Source: Hemicordylus capensis | Lineage: Eukaryota > Chordata > Lepidosauria > Squamata > Cordylidae | NCBI RefSeq assembly: GCF_027244095.1 | Contig: NC_069662.1 | Span: 11,744,501 to 11,808,500 of the forward strand | Length of the DNA stretch: 64,000 nt | Direction of reading: 5' to 3' | In this document: piece by piece, positions 1 through 10,214 of the stretch | Position numbering within the stretch: position 1 is the stretch's first letter | Layout: each line of letters starts with the position of its first letter | Notes under the pieces: model-generated | Told to the model about the DNA's origin: nothing | What the model saw: the letters and a program-made list of their open reading frames with translations, nothing else | Database searches by the model: none | Position numbers and translations under genes: made by a program

Positions 1-215
1 CTCTTCATTTAGCAGGGGGAGAGCAACTGGCCCTCTCCACCCCCAGCACAGTACCTCCAGTGACTGTTGCTGGTGTGTGTCTTAAGTTTCTTTTTAGAAT
101 GTGAGCCCTTTGGGGACAGGGATCCATCTTATTTATTTGTTGTTTCTCTGTGTAAACTGCCCTGAGCCATTTTTGGAAGGGCGGTATAGAAATCAAATAA
201 ATAAATAAATAATAA
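1..215 (+). repeat. SINE-like/LINE-tail repeat, family T (TGAGCCATTTTTGG)
   Basis: It carries CAACTGGCCCTCTCCACCCC, TTTGGGGACAGGGATCCAT, CCCTGAGCCATTTTTGGAAG and an A-rich AAATAAAT tail. The same element recurs at 12.29 and 15.59 kb (plus) and 20.1 and 24.2 kb (minus). Family name not known to me. Confidence 0.75.
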
Positions 216-225
216 AAATAAATAT

Positions 226-540
226 ATATTTAGCTGGCATTATAGGGTGCCAATATAAAATAAAAGGCTATGGAGTTTTGTAATATGTCACTTGCAGTAA
301 TTTCCTCCTTCTCATAATCATGTGTAGTACATTAGCTTCTACATAAACACAATGTGCCTACTTTTGCTAGACCACATTTCTGAAGTTGGTAAATGGTCCT
401 CTGTCCAAAATTTGACCATTAATATTCTTGCTGAAGTAACTGTTACACTAATATCCAATATTCTTGGGATGTACGATACAGTACATACATCAATAAAACT
501 ACCAGAGGGGAACATACTGATGCTTCTACTTTTCTCTGCC
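226..540. other. No gene recognised
   Basis: AT-rich sequence with short open frames that have no recognisable domain. Confidence 0.6.
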
Positions 541-609
541 TCTTGCTTTCTTCATGCAATCATTCCCTAGTCCTTTCCCCCCTACAGGTGTTCAGAACAT
601 ATTTGCCGC

Positions 610-802
610 ATCATAGTGAAATGCAGTTGATGCCTCTGAATACCAGTTGCTGGGGAGCAACAGCAGGAGAGAGGGCATGCCTTCATCTCTTGCCCATGGG
701 TTTCCCAAAGGCCTCTGGTGGGCCACTGTGGGAAACAGGATGCTAGACTAGAAGGCCTTGGGCTGAATCCAGTAGGGCTGTTCTTATTTCTTATGTAACT
801 GC
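610..802 (+). repeat. CR1 LINE 3' end
   Basis: Contains GGTGGGCCACTGTGGGAAAC, AGGATGCTAGACTAGAAGGC and a TTCTTATTTCTTATG tail. Related 3' ends at 2.98, 5.54, 27.06 and 56.53 kb link this to the CR1 whose reverse transcriptase end is at 5.7-6.2 kb. Confidence 0.75.
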
Positions 803-944
803 AGATAGGGTTGCCAGTGCCACATCTGTCAGAGAAAATTCCTGGACACAACTGTCAAAAGTGGGGAGTAAATTCCCAACTCTGCCTTTTAAACTGGGAT
901 TGGAAAGACCGCTGGACAGAGGCGTCCATTGGACATCATCCCAA

Positions 945-1370
945 ACCTGAGGCAACCATACCAGAGGTTCAGGTTTGTGATAGTCCAAATGCGGGAACCT
1001 TTGGTTCTGCAAGAAATGTGACACGAGGTTTCTGACCCCCAACCTGAATTTGAACCATAGGTTGCACTCCAGTTTTGCTGCTGAAACCTAAGGTCAGATA
1101 GTGGCATCGTGTTGTCCGAAGGCTGAAACTGGAGTTCAGAGTAGGAAGCTCCCCATTCTCCCCTTCTCTGACTGGCTGCCATGACTGACCTTTATGAGAA
1201 GGAAGAAGCCCGCACAGGCAAACCCTCCCCGCTTTTAGGTCCCCAAACTCCAGATCGGGATCATTTGGGAGTGCGGTGGGTGGGATGGGGGCAAACCGCG
1301 GTTCTGTGGACCTGTGGTTTGCCATTACATGCTAAAGCAGCCAGTAGAAAGGTCTCTCTCTATCAATATA
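945..1370. repeat. Unclassified interspersed repeat, family M
   Basis: Resembles 44.68-45.12 kb and less clearly 60.40-60.68 kb (shared GAAACTGGAGTTCAGA-like, TGTCCGAA and GGAAGCTCC segments). Probably a non-autonomous DNA element; ends are not clear. Confidence 0.4.
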
Positions 1371-2037
1371 GTAAGCCCAGAGCCCACCCCCAGTAATTCT
1401 AGAGATGATTCAGAAAGGAGGGGCAGGGGTTTACTGAGCCAGCCTAGGCAGTCAGCAGCACTGGCGTCAGAGAAAGGGTGAGAATACAGGTCTTCTAAAC
1501 ATTGACATCATGTGGCTACAGTGCTTGGAGAGAAGCACCAAAAATAAAAATAAAAATGGGTAGAATTGGTTAAAGCAACCTTCCTGCTCAAATTCCTGGA
1601 CATTTCTTACCCAGGATGACATTTTTCCTACATCCTGGACAGGATGTCCAGTTACTGTCCAGGCCAATCCCGGAGGAGAAGTGGCCAGGAGGGGAAAAGT
1701 TGAACATCCATTCTGGCCTCCTGCATCCCCACTGCAAATCTCTCCTCAGCTTGCTGGTTCATGCACTGCTTGTGAGCTTTTAAGGAGCAGAAGCCCAACA
1801 GCAGCTGAAGACAGAGTGGTGGACCAGAGGAGGTTTACAGCTTTCCACGCAGAGGTGCAAAACGCAAGGTCAATAGGTTTCCTCTCCTCCTTTACCTGGT
1901 CACTTTAGGTGGGGAAGGTTAAATATATGCCTCTCACCTGAACATTCATATCAGGGCAGAAAGGAATTCCTCTAAATGAGGAGCAGCCAGGCCTGAAAAA
2001 TGATGTGAGGGACATCAGCCATGATGTAAAGGACATA
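1371..2037. other. No gene recognised
   Basis: Nothing identified; short open frames only. Confidence 0.5.
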
Positions 2038-2285
2038 AGCCAGTGTGGTATAGTGGTTAGTGTTGGACTAGGACCGAGGTGACCTGAGTTCAAATCCCCA
2101 TTCAGCCTGAGTTCAAATCCTCATTCAGAGTCACTCCCTGGGTGACTCTGGGCCAATCGCATATCTCTCAGCCTAACCTACCTCACAGGGTTGTTGTGAG
2201 GAGAAACATAACCTTGTACACCACTCTGGGCTCCTCAGAGGAAGAGAGGGATATAAATGTGAAATGAATAAGAATAAGAATCATA
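2038..2285 (+). repeat. tRNA-derived SINE, family V
   Basis: Begins TGTGGTATAGTGGTTAGTGT with A and B box-like parts (GAGTTCAAATCC), body CTCAGCCTAACCTACCTCAC, tail GAGGGATATAAATGTG. A piece with GAGTTCAAATCCYCATTCAG is duplicated inside the head. A full copy is at 37.2 kb and a tail copy at 10.99 kb. Confidence 0.8.
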
Positions 2286-2289
2286 AATG

Positions 2290-2975
2290 TGTCTGCTCAC
2301 ACAATCGAAAACTGGCTAGGACAAGCATCCGACCTAGTTATGGGAGCTGTGCATGCTCCCAGATTTCAGTTTTGTGGGAGTAAACAACTAGGTAGGGGAA
2401 GGGAGAAGTGATTGTGTGGAAGACAGGAGATGGGTGGGACAGCGTCATCCTACCCAGCTTCCAAACCCAGCATTTCACCAAGCCAGGAGGAAAAGCTGTC
2501 CTACCCTTGCCTCACACACAATAAGGCTCTACACACGATCCGTGCAAAGAGCCGAAAGAGGTTCTGCCGGGAGACCGGACCCGCTCTCCCGGCAGATGAT
2601 CAACCACCCCTCCCTGGGTGGGTGGATCGCCCACCCAGATGAGCGGCAGCTTTGCATGGGCACTTCTGCACCCGGCTGTAGCTCATCTGATAGTTCCAGG
2701 GGCCAGGCAAAGGGAAGCGCACCCCCCCCCCCCGAGCAATGCTCTGTGTGAGTGTGCGGAGCATTCCTGGGGTCCTCCCTCCCCTCTCCCCCCTCCCTGA
2801 GCATGTGGCAGACAACCAAAAATCCAGGCTTAACGGAGCGCTTGTTCCATTAACTTCGTTTAAGAGCTTCATTTAACACGAGCAGCAGAAACCAGGTCAG
2901 TCTCCCTTTTCCTGGTTTTTGCTGCTCAGGAGAATTGCCTCAATAGCTTCTCCCTTCTCCTACCTAGTTTCTTGC
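2290..2975. repeat. Mosaic of MITE remnants
   Basis: CTCACACAATCGAAAACTGG at 2297 resembles the terminus of the MITE at 48.43 kb, and inverted pairs such as CCTACCTAG/CTAGGTAGG occur inside. There is a poly-C run near 2730. No coding sequence. Confidence 0.4.
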
Positions 2976-2977
2976 TC

Positions 2978-3090
2978 ATAAGAAGAGCCTTGCTGGATCA
3001 GGCCCAAGGCCTCTCTAGTCCAGCACCCTGTTTCCTACAGTGGCCCACCAGATGCCTCTGAGAAGCCCACAGGCAAGAGGTGAGGGGACG
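2978..3090 (-). repeat. CR1 LINE 3' end
   Basis: CATAAGAAGAGCCTTGCTGG followed by GTGGCCCACCAGATGCCTCT; 5'-truncated. Confidence 0.75.
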
Positions 3091-3181
3091 CCCCATCTCC
3101 AGGTAGGGTTGTGCTCCTACGCAACCAAAAATTGGGTAGCACACACAGTTCCCAAACTTGGGTAGGACACATGCGATGGAT

Positions 3182-3392
3182 GGGGCCAGAGCTCAGTGGT
3201 CGAGCATCTGCTGGCCTGCAGAAGGCCTCAGGTTCAATCCCTGGCAGCATCTCCAGGTAGGGCTGGGAAAGCCGCCTGCCTGAAGCGTTGGAGAACTGCT
3301 GCCAGCCAGTGTAGACAGTGTTGCACTAGATGGAGCAATGGCCTGACTCAGTATAAGGCATCTTCCTATGGTCCTATGCTTCCTATGTAATG
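3182..3392 (+). repeat. SINE with tRNA head (family S, type 1)
   Basis: The head GGCCAGAGCTCAGTGGTCGA and GGTTCAATCCCTGGCAGC are tRNA A and B box regions. The body GACTCAGTATAAGGCATCTT is shared with the 5S-headed type. Confidence 0.8.
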
Positions 3393-4960
3393 TCAGAAGA
3401 TAAAATTCTTCTGACAGTGGACACTCGGTGAAGCACAGGGTGGCTTGCGAGGACCAAAGGTGTTTCCTGGCTGATGTGGAAGGCACCCCAATGGTGCCTA
3501 GTTCTCATCCAAAAGAAAAAATCGGGGAGATGGGGAGATGCAAACTCAGGGATATTAGAAAAATGATGAGGGACAGATTTAAAAATCTTAAGTTCAGGTC
3601 AGACTCACTTCTGGCTCCCAAGCGGACACTTTAGACACACAGTTAGAACAAGAACTGTAAGACAGGAAACACTGACTTACCATCCAGTCTTTTGCTGGGG
3701 AAAGAAATGCTCCCAGAGACAGCCACGGCTCTCCAAACATGTTAACACCAAACCACTCCTGGCCCAATTAAGGTGCATTGAATATAGGAGAGCAGACCTG
3801 TTCAGGGGTTAGCCCTGGAATCAAGCCCAGCCTGGTGCTCAGGGACATGGTTAAAAATAAATAAAGCAATGGCTGAGTTTGCAAATTGCAAGTGATGGCA
3901 GCATCTCCCGGGGAGCGGCGGGTGTGTGTGTGTGTGGGGCGGGGGGGAGACAGGAAATTGAACCAGGAACATAGATTTATTTTCCCGCATCCTGTGGCTT
4001 GTCTCACTTCCTTGAGGCATCTCTCATGTGACTTCCCCAGCCACAAACATTATGCAGAGAGTTCCTACACAAAATGGGATTTGAAGAACCCACTCGTTTT
4101 AACTCCAGTATTACTAGATGTACTGAGTTCCTTGTAGCTTTGGATCATAAAAACCATAACCATGTAAACTGTGGTCCTTGGAGGAAGAGTGGGGAATATA
4201 TGTAAAAGTAAGGAAGCAAGTAATCAATCAAACAATCAGTCAAACAAACAAATATGTGACTTTATTTCACCTTTACACATAGGATGCGGAGTAATGCAGA
4301 ATTTTGCCCAAACTGGAAATCCTGGATTCTGGCAGGGGCAGAGTTATTTCCAGACTAGATTTGGCACCTAACCAATTCCTGTGGTTTGTTCTTTTTAAAT
4401 TTTCTTCTGGAATGAGCATTTGAGATTAGGCTTCATGCATCCTGGCGATGTCTCCAGGGCACACTAGGCTTCAGTATACATTCCTGGAGGTGATTCTAGG
4501 TTGAATTGCAGCATCCATTCTAGACCCACCATTCCTCCATCAGCCCTGACTTTTTTAGTGGACTAGATCTGCCATAACCTTCTCAAGTGGAACCCATCTC
4601 AAATGTGATCTGCAGAAACTTTCAGCATTCTTGTGCCTTCCAGTGAAATAATTGGGCTTTCCTGATGTTGAGAAGCCATCTGAAGTTCAATGCTCCGCTG
4701 ACATCTTTGCAGACTACCACTTTTCTGCTTTTTTACACACCGTGGTTCAGAGGATTGGATAGGTAGAGCTGTAAATGCAGATGGCCATGCCATGTGGCAA
4801 GAGATGAGATCATAATTGCATGACATTTGGTCTCTGCTCGCAGGAAATAAAATTGGGGGCTAGATTGCACAGCTTGCATTTTGTTGGGCTTGTTGCTATA
4901 GTGCTGGAATACATTTTCTTAGGTCCCTTTCAATACATTTGCTTAGAGCATGATTCAGAC
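3393..4960. other. No gene recognised
   Basis: Unique-looking sequence with a GT-rich patch near 3923 and a short SINE tail (CCTTGGAGGAAGAGTGGGGA) near 4165. No OR homology or protein domain seen. Confidence 0.5.
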
Positions 4961-4964
4961 ACAT

Positions 4965-5205
4965 AACAAGCCCTTTTCGGTCCCATTGATTTAATGGTAA
5001 AAGTCAAGTTGATTTTGACTCCTGGCGCCCACAGAGCCCTGTGGTTCTCTTTGGTGGAATAGAGGAGGGGTTTACCATTGCCTCCTCCCGTGCAGTATGA
5101 CATGATGCCTTTCAGCATCTTCCTATATTGCTGCTGCCCAATATAGTAGCAGCCTTCTGCTTGTTAGTCAAGCGTTTCCCAATGCGCCACTCAAGGTGGC
5201 CTCTG
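4965..5205 (-). repeat. tRNA-derived SINE, family W
   Basis: Reverse of 38.74-38.99 kb: TTCAGCATCTTCCTATATTG, CCCAATATAGTAGCAGCCTT and the head TTAGTCAAGCGTTTCCCAAT. Other copies at 7.14 and 40.59 kb. Confidence 0.75.
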
Positions 5206-5231
5206 ATTTACATTAGAAAAATCCTGCTGCA

Positions 5232-5535
5232 TCATAGGAACATAGGAAACTGCCATATACTGAGTCAGACCATTGGTCTATCTAGCTCAGTATTATCTTC
5301 ACAGACTGGCAGCGGCTTCTCCAAGCTTGCAGGCAGGAATCTCTCTCAGCCCTATCTTGGAGAAGCCAGGGAGGGAACTTGAAACCTTCTGCTCTTCCCA
5401 GAGCGGCTTCATCCCCTAAGGGGAATATCTTGCAGTGCTGACACATCAAGTCTCCCATTCAGATGCAACCAGGGCAGACCCTGCTTAGCTATGGGGACAA
5501 GTCATGCCTGCTACCACAAGACCAGCTCTCCTCTC
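5232..5535 (-). repeat. Chimeric SINE with 5S rRNA-like head (family S, type 2)
   Basis: The 3' body ATAGGAAACTGCCATATACT is at left and the head with CCAGGGCAGACCCTGCTTAG is at right. The head matches the internal promoter half of 5S rRNA (see 23.67 kb). Complete copy. Confidence 0.8.
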
Positions 5536-5539
5536 CATC

Positions 5540-6181
5540 AGGTGCAAGCATATCTAGTCCAGCATCCTGTTTCTCACAGTGGCCCACCAGATGCCTCTGA
5601 GAAGCCCACAGGCAAGAGGTGAGGGCATGCCTTTAACTAGTATTTAGAGGCCCCTTGCTTATGAGGCTGGAGGTGGCACATAGTCACCAGACTAGTAGCC
5701 ATTCATATAGCCATTGATATAGCTGTCCTCCATGAATTGGCAATCACCACATCAGATAGCACAAATTCCACAGATTAATTATGAGCTGTGTGAAAAAGTA
5801 CTTCCTTTGGTTGGTCCTAAATTTCCTAGCCATAAGTTTCATGGGATGACCCCTGGTTCTAGTGTTGTGTGCGTGAGAGAAATTATCTCTGTCCACTCTT
5901 GCTATTCCATGCATAATCTTATTTACCTCTGTCATGTCTCCCCATAGTCGCCTCTTGTCCAAACTAAAAAGCCCCAGATGCTGTAGCCTTGCCTCACAAG
6001 GAAGGTGCTCCAGGCCCCTGATCAGCCTGGTTGCCCTCTTCTGCACCTTTTCCAGTTCCACAATGTCCTTCTTAAGATACGGTGATGAGAACTGTACACA
6101 ATACTCCAAATGTGACTGCACCATTGATTTGTACAGGGGCATTATAATATTAGCATTTTTATTTTCAGTCCCCTTCCTAAA
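5540..6181 (-). repeat. CR1 LINE, ORF2 end and 3' UTR
   Basis: The minus strand encodes the last part of CR1 reverse transcriptase (MVQSHLEYCVQFSSPYLKKD, VELEKVQKRATRLIRGLEHL, MKLMARKFRTNQRKYFF) followed by the 3' UTR. Truncated at 5', abutting the OR relic at 6183. Confidence 0.9.
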
Positions 6182-6182
6182 G

Positions 6183-6325
6183 GTCATTCTGGATGGTCAG
6201 AATGATGAGGATGTTCCCTGGCAAGATTAGAGAGTAGAAGAGAAGGAAGAGGAAGATGAGGAAGAGCTGGTCTGGAGAGAACCAACAGCTCAAACTCCTT
6301 AACTATGGATGGGTTCTCTTGCAGC
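6183..6325 (-). pseudogene. OR N-terminal relic
   Basis: About 140 bases align with the start of OR1 (9788-9945 region): the minus strand still encodes VKEF, then, after small indels, LLYSLILPGNILIILTIQND, which is OR TM1 and loop 1. It ends abruptly at about 6180, exactly where the 5' end of a minus-strand CR1 begins, so the rest of the gene was lost at or after that event. The ATG region is degraded. Confidence 0.75.
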
Positions 6326-6329
6326 ATCC

Positions 6330-6735
6330 TGGGATGACCTTTTCCCTACAGGAAACACAAAAAATTGCAAATAATAAATGACTACAATTCAAAACCAAAG
6401 TATGTTTTGCATTTCCTTCTTCCCCAAGCCCAAGGAAGTTACAGGGGCCAGCCCTCTGAAGAGTCATTTTTGTTGTGAAGAGAGAGTGTATGGATTCTTC
6501 TGAGGCTGTGATCTGTAACACTAATGTATGTATCAAATATTAATGGGGCAGCACAGAAATAACCAGTCAATCAGTGCTATGTATAAAGCAGCATCAGCAC
6601 AAGGTGTAAGCGGGTCCGACATATTCCATAGCAGATCTAGGGCTGAATTTTGACATAATGAGGCCCTAAGCTCTGTCAAGCTTTAAAGGTCACATAGCAT
6701 TAGGAAAAATATATATTACTAGCTGACCCTGCACA
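6330..6735. other. No gene recognised
   Basis: Possible degraded 5' flank of the OR relic. No splice acceptor of the OR type could be identified. Confidence 0.4.
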
Positions 6736-6767
6736 GAGCTTCTGTGCGGTCGTGCAATGAGCCTGTG

Positions 6768-6980
6768 GCATCCTTCCCCCCCACAACTCGCTCACTCGCT
6801 CTCCCCCCCCACAGCTCTCACTCTCCCCCCCACAACTCTAACTCTCTCCCCCCAACTCCCTTGCACTCTCTCCCCCCAACTCTCTCTTACTCTCTCCCCT
6901 CCCCACACACCTTTCACTCACTCTCTCTCCCCACCAACTCTCTCACTCGCTCCCCCCCCCACAACTCTCTCGCTTGCCTG
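6768..6980 (+). repeat. CT/CCCC-rich minisatellite
   Basis: Imperfect units near CTCTCCCCCCACAACTCTCA, about 22 bases each, roughly 9 copies. The open frames across it (6744-7118) are low-complexity artefacts. Confidence 0.85.
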
Positions 6981-7139
6981 TGTCAACCTGTCATTGTCCA
7001 ACTGTCCTTCAGTCTCCATTTCCCCTCTGGCAGGTGTGGCGGGCGGGCAATAGCAACACGTTCTGAGGAAGCCAACCACCAGCCGCCCCCTTCTGCCAAA
7101 TTTGCTGGCGCTTGCTGATGTGGCCCAACTCAAACTCCC

Positions 7140-7222
7140 TCCCCAATATAGTACCAGCGGTGATTTGAAGTGGCAACCTTCTGCTTGTTAGTCAAGCATT
7201 TCCCCGCTGCGCCATGGCTACT
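7140..7222 (-). repeat. SINE family W head fragment
   Basis: GCAACCTTCTGCTTGTTAGT and CATTTCCCCGCTGCGCCATG match the head of the copy at 38.74 kb. Confidence 0.65.
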
Positions 7223-7409
7223 CACGATTAAAAAAAAACAGGTTTGTGGAGCGCCCGCTCCACAAACCCGTTTTTAGGGGAGGGGTACTTAGGCGGGTTA
7301 ACCGCCAGGAGGCAACTGGGCTCACCTGTGAGCCCGGTGGCTCCCACGATCAGCCAAAATCAGGCTAGGCTCCCCTAGCCCGATTTCGGCTGATCATGGG
7401 AATAGCCTC
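7223..7409 (-). mobile_element. MITE family G (GAGGCTATTC terminus), truncated
   Basis: Reverse complement of the first part of the element at 29.75 kb: GGCTGATCATGGGAATAGCC at its outer end, CTAGGCTCCCCTAGCCCGAT, and AACAGGTTTGTGGAGCGCCC with a short internal hairpin. The other end is missing. Confidence 0.65.
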
Positions 7410-8190
7410 CCTGCGTGGTTTGGAAGGGCCAGGGTTTGCAGGCTTTTCCCTTGGCTGCCAGTTCTGGCCTTCCTGGACTTTCCTTCCTTCCCTGAAGCAG
7501 ACTGTAATGTCTGAATGGTGCTGGGCCTTTTCAGTACCGGTGGTACCTGGCCGCCTAGGCGTGGAAGGAGGCCAGCGGTGGCCTGGGTTCAACCTGCCGC
7601 CACAGGCCCCCTAGCCCCGCTCCCTGCATCAGCATCTGATGCAAGAGCGGTTAGCCACGCCCCCACATCTGACGTCAGATGCAGGAGGCGTGTCAGGGAC
7701 CGGAGGCCCGGGTTCTTTGAACCCGTTTGCTCAATGGTGGCTCTGCGCCTGTGGCTGTCAGTCCTTGGGTTATTCTCTCTCTCCACCCCTGCCAGTCTTG
7801 TTGGTTCCCTCATGGCAGCAACAGCCAGTGAGGAGACTTGCAGTGTCAACATTGCTCCTGGGTACATGAGATCCCTCAGGCTTCTCATGCCCGGTCTGCA
7901 ACTACCTTTTGCAGGCTGAAGTCCAGTTAAGCATGTTCCAGTCAAACTGGAACTAAATCCCCTTCAAAACACTGCTCTCTCCCTATTCCGACTTGCAAAG
8001 TCAATGAACCTACTTGTGAGTGAACTCCTCAGGCTCCATTCTCCAACTACACACAGAGAGAGGGAGGGAGGGAGAAGGAGAGAAGGAGATGTGCACAGTG
8101 AGAGAGACCAAGGAAGAAAATGCACACTCAGAAAGGGAGAAAGAGCAAACAAAGTTGCTCTTATTTTCGTAGCATAAAACTGCTAAGACA
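7410..8190. other. No gene recognised
   Basis: GC-rich in the first half, then a GGGAGGGAGGG/GAGA-rich stretch at 8055-8150. Overlapping open frames at 7.5-7.95 kb have no recognisable domain. Confidence 0.5.
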
Positions 8191-8192
8191 TA

Positions 8193-8440
8193 GACAGGAA
8201 CACAGGAAGCTGCCTTATGCTTAGTCAGATGGGACCTGATACTGATGGCCCAGCCAGCTCAGATACTGATGGTCCATCTAATTCAGTATTGTCTACAGTG
8301 ACCTGCAGCGGCTTCTCCAAGGTTCCAGGCAGGAGTCTCTCCCAGCCCTACCTGGAGATGCTGCCAGGGATTGAACTTGGGACCTTCTGCATGCAAAGCA
8401 GATGCTATCATCAAGGCTTTAGCTTCTCTCCTCTCATAGC
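8193..8440 (-). repeat. SINE with tRNA head (family S, type 1)
   Basis: The body CACAGGAAGCTGCCTTATGC is at left; the tRNA-like head GGGATTGAACTTGGGACCTT and TGCATGCAAAGCAGATGCTA is at right. Confidence 0.75.
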
Positions 8441-8481
8441 ATAACAATCAAAATTCAAGAAGATTCTGAGCTGGTTCAGAC

Positions 8482-8617
8482 CAGGGATTCTCAACGTTGG
8501 GTCCTCAGATGTTATTGGACTTCAACTCCCAAAATTCACAACCAAAGGCCACTGGGGCAGGGGATTATGGCAGTTGAAGTCCAAAAACATCTGGGGACCC
8601 AACGTTGAGAATCCCTG
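8482..8617. mobile_element. hAT-type MITE with 8 bp target duplication
   Basis: 136 bp, termini CAGGGATTCTCAACGTTGGG on both ends, inverted repeats about 50 bases long, flanked by exact GTTCAGAC copies (8474-8481 and 8618-8625). Eight-base duplications and CAG...CTG ends are hAT features. Confidence 0.9.
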
Positions 8618-8625
8618 GTTCAGAC

Positions 8626-8990
8626 TGTCACTCAGAGGGCCTTCTCTTCCGGTTTTCGGAAACAATGGTTGCTGCCACCTTCTCCTGCCCTGCAGGGAAA
8701 GGGGGAAATGGCACAGGCAGAAGGTGCTTTGTGAGCATCCTCTGAGCGTTTGCAAGCATTTGCGCTGAATGCTCACAAGCATCTGCAAGTGTTCAGCTGG
8801 AATGCCTGCAGTGCTCTTGAATCCCTAGACAGGGCCATGCAAGAGCTGTTAGTGTACATAATAAAAATCCAGACCTGAAGTGTGTGTCCTCACCAAGTGT
8901 GTGTGTGTCCTTCACATCAGTTGCTGGAGGTGGGGCTTGAAAGAACTGCTCTCTTGTCCAGGCAGGTCATGGGCAGAAGGCAGGTCTCCT
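8626..8990. other. 3' flank of OR1, no other gene
   Basis: Includes a TGTGTG-rich patch near 8880-8910. No AATAAA-type signal was pinned down on the minus strand. Confidence 0.4.
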
Positions 8991-8995
8991 TTAAT

Positions 8996-9940
8996 TTATA
9001 CCAGTCCAGTCCAATCCAAAAGCCTATGTTTGCTCAGCAGCTTCCTCATGGCATGTTTGATCTCCTTGTTCCTCAGGGTGTAGATCATAGGGTTCAACAA
9101 TGGGAAGACTGTGCTGTGGAAAATGGCTACCAGTTTGTCAACAGGGGAGTCCTGGAACGGGCGGCAGTACATGAAGATGGCGGGGCCAAACATGACCACA
9201 ACAATGATGATGTGGGTGACACAGGTGGAGGCGGCTTTGCTCTTCCCTTCCTTGGAGCCCATCCTCACCTTGACCAACAGGATCATGTAGGAGATGATGA
9301 GGAGGGTGAAGCTGATGAGGGCAGACAGGCCGCTGTTGATGAACATGAAGAATTCCAAGTCGTAGGTGTCTGTGCAAGCCAATTTCACAATCTGGGTGAT
9401 GTCACAGAAGAAATTGTCCAGCTTGTTGGGACCACAGAATGGGAGCGGGACAATAAGGATGACCTGGATGATGGAGTGCACAAATCCCAGGCACCAGAAT
9501 AGCACCATCATGGTGCTGCAGATTGGTCTGCTCACCACACTGGCATAATGCAAGGGGTGGCAAATAGCCACATATCGGTCAATGGCCATGCCAAGGAGGA
9601 GGAAGACCTCAGATCCCCCAAGCCAGTGGAGGAAGAAAAGCTGGGCCATGCAGCCCCTGTAGGAGATGGTGTTGCTGTTGTAGAAGAAATCAGCAAGCAT
9701 CTTGGGAGGGGTGACGGAGCAGTAGCAGATATCCAGGAAGGCCAGGTTGGCCAAGAAGAAGTACATGGGGGAACCCAATCGAGGGTCACTCCGGATGGTC
9801 ACAATGATGAGGATGTTTCCCGGCAAGATCAGAGAGTAGAAGAGAAGGAAGAGGGAGAAGAGGAAGAGCTGGACCTCTCGTGCCTGGGAGAGACCCAGCA
9901 GCACAAACTCCTTCACCATGGACCGGTTCCCATGCTCCAT
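8996..9940 (-). CDS. OR1: intact olfactory receptor, family 4-like
   Basis: This is a complete single-exon olfactory receptor of 314 residues, an odorant-sensing seven-helix G-protein-coupled receptor of the cilia membrane of olfactory neurons. Visible landmarks: N-glycosylation site NRS at residues 5-7, GN in TM1 at 41-42, PMYFFLANLAFLD at 58-70, extracellular cysteines 97 and 179, MAIDRYVAIC around 118-127 (G-protein contact), SY in TM5 at 217-218, KAASTC at 235-240, and NPMIY in TM7 at 283-287. The start was chosen because MEHGNRS aligns with the usual OR N terminus and a splice acceptor (TTGCAG on the minus strand) lies 17 bases upstream. Length is normal for the family. Family 4 is my reading of the LPFCGPN, FFCDITQI and CRPFQD motifs; an exact subfamily needs a phylogeny. 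The open frame on the opposite strand is a shadow. Confidence 0.95.
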   Translation of the reverse strand: MEHGNRSMVKEFVLLGLSQAREVQLFLFSLFLLFYSLILPGNILIIVTIRSDPRLGSPMYFFLANLAFLDICYCSVTPPKMLADFFYNSNTISYRGCMAQLFFLHWLGGSEVFLLLGMAIDRYVAICHPLHYASVVSRPICSTMMVLFWCLGFVHSIIQVILIVPLPFCGPNKLDNFFCDITQIVKLACTDTYDLEFFMFINSGLSALISFTLLIISYMILLVKVRMGSKEGKSKAASTCVTHIIIVVVMFGPAIFMYCRPFQDSPVDKLVAIFHSTVFPLLNPMIYTLRNKEIKHAMRKLLSKHRLLDWTGLV

Positions 9941-10214
9941 TTTGCAGATGGTGCCTCCTGCAATATAGTAAGGATTGGGGAGAGAAAGGTGTGGGTATGA
10001 GCAACACCAAAGTGAGCCTTACAGTCTTCGCAGTGTGTACAATCATGCAGGATTCACTTCCTGTGGTGTTTTTAAACCATCCTTTATATTATTTCTGATG
10101 AAATGAGTATGGAGAGTAAACTGTGTTGAGTTGTCTGAGTATGAAGGGGTTACATCTCATACTAAGCATAGCTGAAAGAGACAAGCCCTCCTATTGAGTT
10201 TGGGAAAACCCCTT

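Noticed and set aside
6744-7118. 124-codon open frame rich in Ser, Pro and Leu
   Set aside because: It is a translation of a CT/CCCC minisatellite. The same holds for 36325-36534, 23250-23489 and 41275-41480 microsatellite frames.
7515-7945. Overlapping open frames on both strands in a GC-rich stretch
   Set aside because: No domain, no splice context, and openness is explained by base composition.
8882-9502. 206-codon open frame on the plus strand
   Set aside because: It lies wholly opposite the OR1 coding exon and has no domain; open antisense frames are common opposite ORs (also at 9548-10000, 21870-22100, 54641-54910 and 63440-63667).
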